From a virus, in the IMG/VR virus record IMGVR_UViG_3300021438_000015, positions 1 through 63,666 of that record: a stretch of DNA of 63,666 bases, one strand, 5' to 3'. The notes beneath the pieces are model-generated. The model worked only from the letters and a program-made list of their open reading frames with translations, was not told where the DNA came from and did not search any database. The translations under genes were made by a program, and so were the position numbers. How positions within the stretch are numbered: position 1 is the first letter of the stretch; the number at the start of each line of letters is the position of its first letter. Shown piece after piece: positions 22,765 through 30,607 of the stretch.

Positions 22765-25296
22765 ATGATTAATGATTTATTAGGATCAACACCAAAAACT
22801 TATCCAGCAAGTTTACTTTTAAACTTTGATGGATCAAATGGTGGTACAACGTTCACTGACTCATCTTCTTTTGCAAACACTGTTACTGTTTACAATGGAT
22901 CGGTAACGACTAGTACATCACAAAGCGTTTTCGGTGGTTCTAGCCTATTTGTTGATAACGGTTATTTACAAGTTGCATCAAATTCAGCATTAAATTTAAG
23001 TAGTGGAAATTTCACAATTGAGTTTTGGGTAAAGCCAGACACGCAAAATCAACCTTACCCAAGTATTTTAGGAGCAAGCACTTGGGGTGCAGAAAATGCG
23101 TTCTCAATTAGATATTCAAATGTTGGACTTCAGAATTGTTTTAGTGTAAATTCATGGCACATGTCTAATTACTTTGGAAATGAAACATACTTAACTAGTG
23201 GCCCATTTGCACCCGGTAATTGGCATCATGTCGCAGTGACCAGATCGGGTTTAACTGATCGACTATTTGTTGATGGAATATTAACTTCATCTTATACATT
23301 TGATACACCGCAACAATGGCCCGATTTAAACGCAGATGCAACATTAAAGATTGGTAGTTCATGGGACGGCGCGAGGGGTCAATTTAAAGGCTATATTGAT
23401 GATTTACGAATAACTAAAGGTGTGGCACTTTATACAGAATCATATTTTGCCCCTCCTTTATACGCATTATCAAAAAATTCAACAATTGCTCCAAAATTAT
23501 TCAATCATTTAGTAATGATAAGCACAAAGTCTAGCGGCAATATAACTGGAAATATATCCACATCAACCGGATTTTATGCTGTAAACTGGTATGATGGAAC
23601 TAAAACGATATATGCCAGTGACAATAATTTCAGTAAGTCTGCAATTGGTGGAAATCAGTATATAACAATTTATCCTTGCGCTGGAGTTCCTCTTCTTTTA
23701 CATTTTAATGGAGGAAATGGAAGTACGGCATTTGTTGACTCATCCAGCAATAATACTGTAATTACCCAAAATGGTAATGTTACAACTAGTACAACTCAAA
23801 GCAAGTTTGGTGGCAGTAGTGCTTATTTTAATGGAAATAGTTTTTTATCATTTCCCGTAGGAAATAATTTTATACTGTCTAATGATTTTACAGTAGAATT
23901 TTGGGTATATCCAACTATTAGTTTTCCAACTAGCGATTACGTTTTATGGTTTGGACTTAGCTCTGGTGCTGGAGATTATTTTGGAGTTAAAAATGGTAAT
24001 TATGTTGCTCAGTTTGGGGGAACTGGAGAAATGTTTTGGAGTGGCTCTCCATCAATAAATGCATGGACACATATAGCGTTAGTAAGGTCTGGATCTACTG
24101 TCACTTTATATGTCAATGGAACATCTCTAGGCAATTATACAAAATCGACACCTTGGCTCAATAGTCCTAGTTCTAATGTGCAAATAGGTGCATTTGCATC
24201 ACAATTTTTTACAACAGGATATATTGATGAATTCAGAATAACTAAAGGTCAAGCATTATATAAATCAAATTTTACTCCATCAACGGCAGAGTTAAGTTCT
24301 GATATAAATGCCAACTTATCTGGATATTTTTTAAATGTTGATATTTCAAATAATAATTTAACTTCAGTAAGACCGTTATACTCAAGATTTACTAGTAGTA
24401 TAGGATATAACATGCCGGGATATACTCGCACTTGGTATTTTTATAATTCATATTATAGCAGAGGTTATAACTCTTCTTATGCAGCAGGAGCATATGTTCC
24501 CGGTTCACCATATCATTTAGATGTTAGCTCTAATATTTTAGATGCATCAGCATTAAATCAAATTTATACTGATCTTTTAAATGGAACTGGAAGTATAGAT
24601 GTTAGTGATAACATTGGTGGTGATACTGATAATCCAAACATAGCAACATCCAAGGGCTATACTGTTTTTGGATCAGTTTCTCCATACACAACACTTCTAC
24701 TAAATTTGAATGGTAGTTATACCGATTCTTCCTCACAAAACATATCAATATCTGCTCTTGGTGGCAGTCCATCTTTTAGCACATCAATAAAAAAGTATGG
24801 AAGCTCATCATTATCGCTTAACGGTGGTAATATTGGCAATGATTCATTCGTAATTCCAGATTTATCACAAGTTGATTATACAATAGAATTTTGGATCTAT
24901 AGACCAACAGCAACTAATACTTATGAAGGAATTGTTAATCTATCTAATGGATCGTCACCGGCTGGCATAAATATTCATTTATATAATAGCAATGATATAA
25001 ATTTTAATGACGGACAAGCTGGTGCTGCTGCTGGTGGAACAATTGGAGCAAATCAATGGTATCATGTTGCTTGTGTTTCTAAAAATAATGTTAAAAAACT
25101 TTTTATAGATGGAACTCTCGTAAGTTCTGGTAATCAAGTCACACCAGCTGGCCCATACAAATTAAAGATAGGGGCTACCTATTCTCTAAGCCAGACATCC
25201 AATGCTTACATTGATGATTTTAGAATAATTAGAGGAAAAGCATTATATGCTACAAATTTTACACCTCCAACCTCACAATTAACTACCTATCCATAA
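22765..25296 (+). CDS. Triple LamG-like (concanavalin-fold) virion protein
   Basis: An 843-residue protein with three LamG-type jelly-roll modules at about 13-235, 309-511 and 640-843. Each has LLL.F(N/D)G, FTIEFWV or YTIEFWI, NWHHVAVTR-like, and a closing Y(I)DDLRITKG.ALY motif. Between modules 2 and 3 lies a Tyr-rich region. This fold binds carbohydrates, so it is probably an adhesin or a decoration that recognises host or environmental glycans. It follows the long fibre gene by one base and precedes the sulfotransferase gene, with which it overlaps (TAATG). Confidence 0.85.
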   Translation: MINDLLGSTPKTYPASLLLNFDGSNGGTTFTDSSSFANTVTVYNGSVTTSTSQSVFGGSSLFVDNGYLQVASNSALNLSSGNFTIEFWVKPDTQNQPYPSILGASTWGAENAFSIRYSNVGLQNCFSVNSWHMSNYFGNETYLTSGPFAPGNWHHVAVTRSGLTDRLFVDGILTSSYTFDTPQQWPDLNADATLKIGSSWDGARGQFKGYIDDLRITKGVALYTESYFAPPLYALSKNSTIAPKLFNHLVMISTKSSGNITGNISTSTGFYAVNWYDGTKTIYASDNNFSKSAIGGNQYITIYPCAGVPLLLHFNGGNGSTAFVDSSSNNTVITQNGNVTTSTTQSKFGGSSAYFNGNSFLSFPVGNNFILSNDFTVEFWVYPTISFPTSDYVLWFGLSSGAGDYFGVKNGNYVAQFGGTGEMFWSGSPSINAWTHIALVRSGSTVTLYVNGTSLGNYTKSTPWLNSPSSNVQIGAFASQFFTTGYIDEFRITKGQALYKSNFTPSTAELSSDINANLSGYFLNVDISNNNLTSVRPLYSRFTSSIGYNMPGYTRTWYFYNSYYSRGYNSSYAAGAYVPGSPYHLDVSSNILDASALNQIYTDLLNGTGSIDVSDNIGGDTDNPNIATSKGYTVFGSVSPYTTLLLNLNGSYTDSSSQNISISALGGSPSFSTSIKKYGSSSLSLNGGNIGNDSFVIPDLSQVDYTIEFWIYRPTATNTYEGIVNLSNGSSPAGINIHLYNSNDINFNDGQAGAAAGGTIGANQWYHVACVSKNNVKKLFIDGTLVSSGNQVTPAGPYKLKIGATYSLSQTSNAYIDDFRIIRGKALYATNFTPPTSQLTTYP

Positions 25297-26012
25297 TGTA
25301 TTATTATACTACTCCAAATTACAGCGTTGCTCTCAATGCCAAAGTTGGTTCATCAACTATGGCCCGATTAATTATTAAACAATTTTATCCAAAAGAGCAT
25401 AAAAAGATAGTATACGCAAGATTTCCTAATGGTATTGATGAAAGCCAAAAACAATGGCACTGGATGTGTCCCGGCTCACCCTCTCCAGATAAACCTATAG
25501 TGCTAATGGTAAGAAATCCAGTTGATCGATTTATTACTGCTTGTCAACAAGTAGCAGTTAAATTTGAAGACATAGATAAAGCAATAGATTCTTTATTGAA
25601 CGATAGTGCTTTTTTAAGAACAAGAGAAGACATTGAAGCGGTAAATCAACTAGCTAATATAAACACAAGAAACTCAAAAAAGTTAGAGATTAGACAAAAA
25701 AGATTAGATCAAGGTTTACCAGTAAGAGATTTTAAAAGATTCGGGTATTTAAGAGATGATGTTCATTTTTTACATCAGCACGAATATATTCAACATGAAA
25801 CCTATCTTTTTAAATTTCCAGATCATATACAAGATTGTTTAACTTTTATTGGCATAAATAGTGAACCAATAACAGCAAATAAAGCCAAAAGAGAAAAACC
25901 TAAACTATCAGACAATCAAAGATTACTAGTAGAATCTTACTATAGCAAAGATATTGAACTATTCAATAGTATAAATGTTCCCGGCCAGTTAGTATCATCA
26001 CAAGGAGAATAG
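25296..26012 (+). CDS. Sulfotransferase-like enzyme
   Basis: A 238-residue protein with the two PAPS-binding signatures of carbohydrate sulfotransferases: the 5'-phosphosulfate loop NAKVGSSTMARLI (14-26) and the 3'-phosphate motif VRNPVDRFITACQ (72-84). The C-terminal half (HQHEYIQHETYLFKF) fits the Sulfotransfer_2 layout. It would move sulfate from PAPS to a hydroxyl of a sugar or Tyr. Its position, wedged between a LamG protein and small virion genes, suggests a substrate on the virion or on the host surface. Starts in a TAATG overlap. Confidence 0.8.
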   Translation: MYYYTTPNYSVALNAKVGSSTMARLIIKQFYPKEHKKIVYARFPNGIDESQKQWHWMCPGSPSPDKPIVLMVRNPVDRFITACQQVAVKFEDIDKAIDSLLNDSAFLRTREDIEAVNQLANINTRNSKKLEIRQKRLDQGLPVRDFKRFGYLRDDVHFLHQHEYIQHETYLFKFPDHIQDCLTFIGINSEPITANKAKREKPKLSDNQRLLVESYYSKDIELFNSINVPGQLVSSQGE

Positions 26013-26014
26013 TC

Positions 26015-26353
26015 ATGACACTAGATTTTAATGTAAATAATAGATTACCACCAAAAACTCCAGATGAAATATCTGATGTTTTAAAACTGCAAGCTAAAAA
26101 TATATATAGCAATATGGTGGGGGTTTTCAACAGAGGTTCAAAAATGTTTTGGGATAATCCTAATGCGACTCCAGAACAAATAGCATCCTCATTAGGCACA
26201 GATGCTAAACAGTTGTTTGAACTTCATTATAAATTAGGACAATTAATTGCGAGCGTTGATCCTTTAGCAATAGCTCCCGGTTCATCAGTAATAGGTCAAT
26301 TTACCATGAACGAAGATGGAACAGTTACTATTAATCCACCATTAATACCATAA
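26015..26353 (+). CDS. Small conserved phage protein, tandem copy A
   Basis: A 112-residue protein with FNRGSKMFWDNPNATPEQIA, LFELHYKLGQLIASV and GQFTMNEDGTVTINP. It is clearly paralogous to the next gene (same FW.NP, H..LGQ.IAS and QFTMN.DGTV blocks). I recall similar short proteins beside fibre genes in cyanophages and other aquatic phages; role unknown. GGAG lies 8 bases before the ATG. Confidence 0.75.
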   Translation: MTLDFNVNNRLPPKTPDEISDVLKLQAKNIYSNMVGVFNRGSKMFWDNPNATPEQIASSLGTDAKQLFELHYKLGQLIASVDPLAIAPGSSVIGQFTMNEDGTVTINPPLIP

Positions 26354-26374
26354 TTTAAATAATGGAGAAATAAT

Positions 26375-26755
26375 ATGAGTATTTTAGATAGCAATGTTCA
26401 ACCAAACTTAGCAGAACAATCTGCCAAGCAAATAATCAATCAAGCTCGTCAGACATTTCATCAAATAACCGACTCTTTTAATGACGGTACTGTTTTATTT
26501 TGGAGCAATCCTTATGGATTAAAACCATCACAAATTGCTGAAGCATTAGGGCCAAATGCCGTGGAAGTATTTAAATTACACTATGCTTTGGGACAATTTA
26601 TCGCTAGTATAAAGCCAGAAGTTATATCTAATTCATTATCTTTAGTTGGTCAATTTACTATGAACCAAGATGGGACTGTGAAAGTTCATGAAGACGATAA
26701 CCTACCGCCGGTTGCTCCTCAAAATTTTAATGCCTCTCTAATTGATGATCGTTAA
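26375..26755 (+). CDS. Small conserved phage protein, tandem copy B
   Basis: A 126-residue paralogue of the preceding gene: FNDGTVLFWSNPYGLKPSQI, VFKLHYALGQFIASI, VGQFTMNQDGTVKVHED. The helical core (IAEALGPNAVEVFKLH) resembles a small helix-turn-helix or oligomerisation unit. The two copies probably form one complex or act at successive positions. It ends the unit; a late promoter motif follows at 26782. Confidence 0.75.
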   Translation: MSILDSNVQPNLAEQSAKQIINQARQTFHQITDSFNDGTVLFWSNPYGLKPSQIAEALGPNAVEVFKLHYALGQFIASIKPEVISNSLSLVGQFTMNQDGTVKVHEDDNLPPVAPQNFNASLIDDR

Positions 26756-26781
26756 GCAATCAATTTAATATGTTAATTCAA

Positions 26782-26797
26782 TTTTTGTGTATATTAT
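26782..26797 (+). promoter_or_regulatory. Late-type promoter motif upstream of protease/scaffold
   Basis: TTTTTGTGTATATTAT, matching the motif ahead of other late units; TATATT at 26790-26795, about 25 bases before the ATG at 26822. No -35 box. Confidence 0.6.
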
Positions 26798-26821
26798 CTT
26801 GAGAGACACCAAGGAAAAAAT

Positions 26822-28237
26822 ATGAAGATTTATGCACAAGAAATAGCTGACGGACTATCAGAACGTATCAAAAGTGATACGACTGTAGCTTATTGTTCGC
26901 AAGCAGTTTTAACAACCGAAAAAAATTCAATTAAGCGATTGATTGATAAAGTAAAGGCTTCTAGCAATCCTAATCAAATTGATCTTTACTATATCAAGTC
27001 AATTCTTGTTTCTACTGGATGGAATAAAAACGATGACGTTTTCGATCCGCAACAAACTTGGGCGGCTCGTAGTACTCCAGAAGACAAGCAATTCAATTTA
27101 ATGCATAATGAAAATGACATTATAGGACACATCACTGGAAGTTATGTTGTTGATCAAGATGGCAATAAAATCGGCGAAACTGAAAACGATGCCGCCCCAC
27201 CTCAGTTCGATATTGTAACCGAAGCTGTAATTTATAACAGTTGGACTAATCCAGAGAACAGAGAGAGGATGAGTAAGATTATATCAGAGATAGAGCAAGG
27301 TAAGTGGTTCGTTTCGATGGAATGTTTATTCGCTGGTTTTGACTACTCTGTTAAAGATAACTCTGGACAAACCAAGGTTATAGCACGTAGTGAAGATTCG
27401 GCTTTTTTAACAAAACATCTTAGAGCATACGGTGGAACCGGAGAATACGAAGGCTATCAAATTGGTAGATTACTAAGAGATATTTCTTTTTCTGGTAAGG
27501 GTTTAGTATCCAAACCAGCAAACCCTAGAAGTATTATTCTTGATTCTAGCAAAGCTTTCTCTGTTAATGAAGAACAAACTATTTCCAATGTTTCAGAAGG
27601 AGAAGTTAATATGTCAGAAAATAACGAAGAGAAGCAGCTAGAAACTGCCCCAGTGGCAGAAGAAGCTGTACAAGTTGTGGCTGAAGAAGTCAAAGTTGAA
27701 AACAATACTTCAGAATTAGAAGCCGCTTTAGCAGCTAAAGATACTGAAATTCAAGCTTATGCTTCAAAGGTTGCAACTCTAGAAGAGACTCTTGCTAATT
27801 TAGAAAAAGAATTAGCTGGACTCAATGAAGAGATGAAGAACATGAAGAAGAAAGAAAAGACTCGTAGTCGCGCAGAAAAACTAAGCACAGCTGGTTTTGA
27901 AAGCGATGAGATTGAAGAAGCTCTTTCTCTTTATGATGCTTTAGCTGATGAAGCTTTCGATGCCGTGGTTGCTATGCATGAAAAGCAACTAGCCAAGGTA
28001 AAGAAGGATTCAGAAAAGCCAGCCAAGAAGTTCCAAGAGAACATCACAAAGGACGAGCCTGTGGAAGAAGATAAGCCAAAGGCTGCGGTTGCTGAAGAAG
28101 TTCAAGAAGAACTTTTTGAAGAAGTAAAAACAACAGAAGCCACTCTTGTAGCTGCTTCTGATGAAGGCGAAGAAATAGAGGCCACAAGAGCTAGTGTGGC
28201 AGAGTGGCTAACAAACAACGTTTTACGTAATAAGTGA
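26822..28237 (+). CDS. Prohead protease fused to scaffold
   Basis: A 471-residue protein. Residues 1-240 resemble the S78/gp21-type prohead protease: GWNKNDDVFDPQQTWAARST, H95 in FNLMHNENDIIGHITG (likely catalytic His) and S165 in GKWFVSMECLFAGFDY (likely nucleophile). From about 264 the protein becomes acidic, Ala/Glu/Lys-rich and coiled-coil (ETLANLEKELAGLNEEMKNM), the usual look of an internal scaffold. It lies directly before decoration and capsid genes. An internal ribosome binding site and ATG at 27611 would release the scaffold part alone. AAGGAAAAAAT precedes the ATG. Confidence 0.8.
   Translation: MKIYAQEIADGLSERIKSDTTVAYCSQAVLTTEKNSIKRLIDKVKASSNPNQIDLYYIKSILVSTGWNKNDDVFDPQQTWAARSTPEDKQFNLMHNENDIIGHITGSYVVDQDGNKIGETENDAAPPQFDIVTEAVIYNSWTNPENRERMSKIISEIEQGKWFVSMECLFAGFDYSVKDNSGQTKVIARSEDSAFLTKHLRAYGGTGEYEGYQIGRLLRDISFSGKGLVSKPANPRSIILDSSKAFSVNEEQTISNVSEGEVNMSENNEEKQLETAPVAEEAVQVVAEEVKVENNTSELEAALAAKDTEIQAYASKVATLEETLANLEKELAGLNEEMKNMKKKEKTRSRAEKLSTAGFESDEIEEALSLYDALADEAFDAVVAMHEKQLAKVKKDSEKPAKKFQENITKDEPVEEDKPKAAVAEEVQEELFEEVKTTEATLVAASDEGEEIEATRASVAEWLTNNVLRNK
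27611..28237 (+). CDS. Nested in-frame scaffold protein
   Basis: An ATG at 27611 (Met264 of the larger frame) has a perfect AAGGAG at 27597-27602, 8 bases upstream, inside the protease gene. Initiation here gives a 208-residue acidic coiled-coil protein beginning MSENNEEKQLETAPVAEEAV without the protease domain. Overlapping protease/scaffold genes with a shared C-terminus are known from phage lambda (C/Nu3) and others. The site and frame are seen; use is inferred. Confidence 0.6.
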   Translation: MSENNEEKQLETAPVAEEAVQVVAEEVKVENNTSELEAALAAKDTEIQAYASKVATLEETLANLEKELAGLNEEMKNMKKKEKTRSRAEKLSTAGFESDEIEEALSLYDALADEAFDAVVAMHEKQLAKVKKDSEKPAKKFQENITKDEPVEEDKPKAAVAEEVQEELFEEVKTTEATLVAASDEGEEIEATRASVAEWLTNNVLRNK

Positions 28238-28252
28238 TAAAGGAGAAAAACT

Positions 28253-28723
28253 ATGGCCCTAAAAGCAGATAGATATGAAGTTCAAACTGATATCAGTTTC
28301 TTCTACAATGCCGGGATAGCAACTCGCGGCGGTGTAGTGGTTCATGATACTACAGCTGGTTCTGGTGCATCAATGGATCAAGGTGTTAACCTTGTGAAGT
28401 ATGCTGCTGCAACATCAGCAACTGTACCAGTTGGCGTGTTACTAAACGACGTAGTAAATAAGGATCTAACCCGCACTCATCTTAATCAATATAAGGATGA
28501 AGTTCAAAAGGGTGGTAAAGTTACAGTACTCCGCAAGGGTTATGTTGTAACAAACAGTATCACTGGCACACCTATTGCCGGTAGCGGTGCATATGCTTGC
28601 CATGTTAATGCTGGAAACATCCGCATGGATAGTCCAGCTAGTTCTGGTCAGCTATTGATCGGACGCTTCCTTACAAGTAAGGATGCTGACGGTTATGCAA
28701 AAGTCGAAGTGAACCTCCCCTGA
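28253..28723 (+). CDS. Head decoration protein
   Basis: A 156-residue beta-rich protein between scaffold and major capsid genes, the usual place for a capsid-stabilising protein of the lambda gpD class. Motifs: ATRGGVVVHDTTAGSGASMD, VPVGVLLNDVVNKDL, GKVTVLRKGYVVTNSI, GQLLIGRFLTSKDADGY. Trimers should sit on capsid threefold sites. Its codons are more GC-ending than in the fibre genes, suggesting high expression. AAGGAGAAAAACT precedes the ATG. Confidence 0.78.
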   Translation: MALKADRYEVQTDISFFYNAGIATRGGVVVHDTTAGSGASMDQGVNLVKYAAATSATVPVGVLLNDVVNKDLTRTHLNQYKDEVQKGGKVTVLRKGYVVTNSITGTPIAGSGAYACHVNAGNIRMDSPASSGQLLIGRFLTSKDADGYAKVEVNLP

Positions 28724-28751
28724 GAATAACAAAATAAAAGGAGAATTAAAC

Positions 28752-29759
28752 ATGCCAATAACAGAAAGACCCAGCGATGATTTTATCGCTCTCCTACGTA
28801 AGTCAGGGGATGCCGATATCAATGTAGCAATGGCCGCTCAACGTGAGTTTGCCAAAGCACTAGAACTCCCACTTCGTAAGGGCGTTTTAGTCGGTAATAT
28901 CCTTGGTAACATTTTCGAAACCATCAACGTGGAAGCCGGTTCAACAACCGAATTCCCTCTTGATCTTATCTCTCCCGGCCTTGAAGGTGAGCATGTTGCT
29001 TACACCAATCCCGGTCACGGTAGAATTCCAGAGCGTTCAGTCGAAGGCGACTACGTGATGATCCCAACCTACACAATCGCATCATCGGTTGACTATCTAC
29101 TTCGTTTTGCCCGCGAAGCCAGATGGGATATCGTTGGTCGTGCAATGCAGGTGATGGAAGCCGGTTTCACCAAGAAGATGAACGATGACGGCTGGCACAC
29201 ACTTCTCGCCGCTGGCGTTGATCGTAACATCCTAGTCTATGATGCTGATGCAACAGCCGGTCTATTCTCAAAGAGATTAGTATCACTAATGCAAACAGTT
29301 ATGCGTAGAAACTCTGGTGGTAACTCGGCATCAGTTGGTCGTGGTCGTTTAACTGATATGTACGTTTCACCAGAAGCGTTAGAAGATATCAGAAACTGGG
29401 GTCTAGATCAAGTTGACGATACAACTCGTCGTGAAATCTATTCAGCTGATCCAAGTTCACCTGTTATCACAAGAATCTTTGGTATTAACCTTCATGACCT
29501 AGATGAACTAGGCGAAGGTCAACAGTACCAAACATTCGTAACAAGTGATCTTGGTGGTGCAGTTCAAGCTAACGACGTTGAACTTGTCGTTGGTCTTGAT
29601 CAATCAATGAGTGACAGTTTCGTGATGCCTGTTAAGCAGCAACTACAGGTATTCGAAGATCCAGCACTACATCGCCAGCAACGCGCTGGCTACTATGGCT
29701 GGGCCGAACTTGGCTTTGGTGTTCTAGATAATCGTAGAGTCATTCTTGGCTCATTCTGA
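28752..29759 (+). CDS. Major capsid protein
   Basis: A 335-residue HK97-fold capsid protein by position and sequence character: an N-terminal helical part (SGDADINVAMAAQREFAKAL), VGNILGNIFETINVEAGSTT, the E-loop/P-domain region EHVAYTNPGHGRIPERSVEG, the spine-helix-like FAREARWDIVGRAMQVMEAG, and an A-domain ending RAGYYGWAELGFGVLDNRRV. AAAAGGAGAATTAAAC precedes the ATG. The coding DNA is richer in C-ending codons than its neighbours. A strong intrinsic terminator follows at 29790. It forms the icosahedral shell. Confidence 0.88.
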   Translation: MPITERPSDDFIALLRKSGDADINVAMAAQREFAKALELPLRKGVLVGNILGNIFETINVEAGSTTEFPLDLISPGLEGEHVAYTNPGHGRIPERSVEGDYVMIPTYTIASSVDYLLRFAREARWDIVGRAMQVMEAGFTKKMNDDGWHTLLAAGVDRNILVYDADATAGLFSKRLVSLMQTVMRRNSGGNSASVGRGRLTDMYVSPEALEDIRNWGLDQVDDTTRREIYSADPSSPVITRIFGINLHDLDELGEGQQYQTFVTSDLGGAVQANDVELVVGLDQSMSDSFVMPVKQQLQVFEDPALHRQQRAGYYGWAELGFGVLDNRRVILGSF

Positions 29760-29789
29760 TCTAGATATCTAAAGATACTGGTTACAATT

Positions 29790-29824
29790 AAAGCCATCCT
29801 CAAGCGATTGGGGGTGGCTTTTTT
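29790..29824 (+). terminator. Intrinsic terminator after the major capsid gene
   Basis: AAAGCCATCC pairs with GGGGTGGCTTT across an 11-base loop and is followed by a T run. It limits read-through from the highly expressed capsid gene. The T run merges directly into the next late promoter motif. Confidence 0.85.
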
Positions 29825-29834
29825 GTGTATAATA
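29821..29834 (+). promoter_or_regulatory. Late-type promoter motif after the capsid terminator
   Basis: TTTTGTGTATAATA with TATAAT at 29828-29833, fused to the T tract of the terminator. The usual -35 position would lie in the terminator stem and has no match. It restarts transcription for 29876 onward. Confidence 0.65.
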
Positions 29835-29875
29835 CATTAGATAACGTTATCCAAGGATATGAATAGGAGAAAAAT

Positions 29876-30592
29876 ATGGCCGCACTATCGGATTATCTTG
29901 AGTCTGGCTTATTGAGTCATATATTTAGAAATACCGCCTTACCCAGACCTTCTACAATAGCAATTGCTCTAACAAGCGGTGTTCCAAGTGATTCTGACAA
30001 TGGTTCTACAATTCCAGAATTAGCTTCTGGAGTAAGAAGTGGTTTAGATTTTGTGACTACGAACTACAAAAGAATTAATTTAGGTCCACCAGCTTCTAGC
30101 GGTGATAACACATGGAATTCTATAGGTGTCGATGCGAGTACAGCATATAGCGTATCCGGTACAAAAGCCGATGGCAACATGGGATATTTTTATCCAATAT
30201 TTATTAATGAGCAAGCCGCTAATAATTATAGTTCGCAAAATGGCGGCAATGGATCTTCTATAATTTATAGATTCAGCAAAGAATTTCCATCTGTAACGTT
30301 TTTTGCTCCATCCGGTGCGCCAGCCGGTAACACTATTTTTTATTCTGGAGTTAGCGTTAAGTCAAGTTATACAGATTATGATGGCAATGGTTTTATCAGA
30401 AATAAAAATCAACTTGTTTTCAATAGTGCATTTACAGATTGGGGATGGGTTTCTGGTATAGCTATTTTAGATCACGAAACCGTTGGTTCTGGTAACTTAT
30501 TAATGTATGCTAAGTTAACAAACCCTCGCTATGTTTACCTTGGAGATAATATAAGATTTGATGCTAATTCGTTAGAAATAAGTTTAAAATAG
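29876..30592 (+). CDS. Virion structural protein (fibre-adaptor type)
   Basis: A 238-residue beta-rich protein. The N-terminal LSDYLESGLLSHIFRNTALP and STIAIALTSGVPSDSDNG, and C-terminal WGWVSGIAILDHETVGSGNL and MYAKLTNPRYVYLGDNIRFD, fit a widespread phage family whose members start with a short helix, a LYVALFT-like strand, and end with a W..V....I.D...GGNLL...L....V..GD block. These are minor virion or fibre-base proteins. AGGAGAAAAAT precedes the ATG. Confidence 0.65.
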   Translation: MAALSDYLESGLLSHIFRNTALPRPSTIAIALTSGVPSDSDNGSTIPELASGVRSGLDFVTTNYKRINLGPPASSGDNTWNSIGVDASTAYSVSGTKADGNMGYFYPIFINEQAANNYSSQNGGNGSSIIYRFSKEFPSVTFFAPSGAPAGNTIFYSGVSVKSSYTDYDGNGFIRNKNQLVFNSAFTDWGWVSGIAILDHETVGSGNLLMYAKLTNPRYVYLGDNIRFDANSLEISLK

Positions 30593-30607
30593 TAACTGGA
30601 ACTTAAA

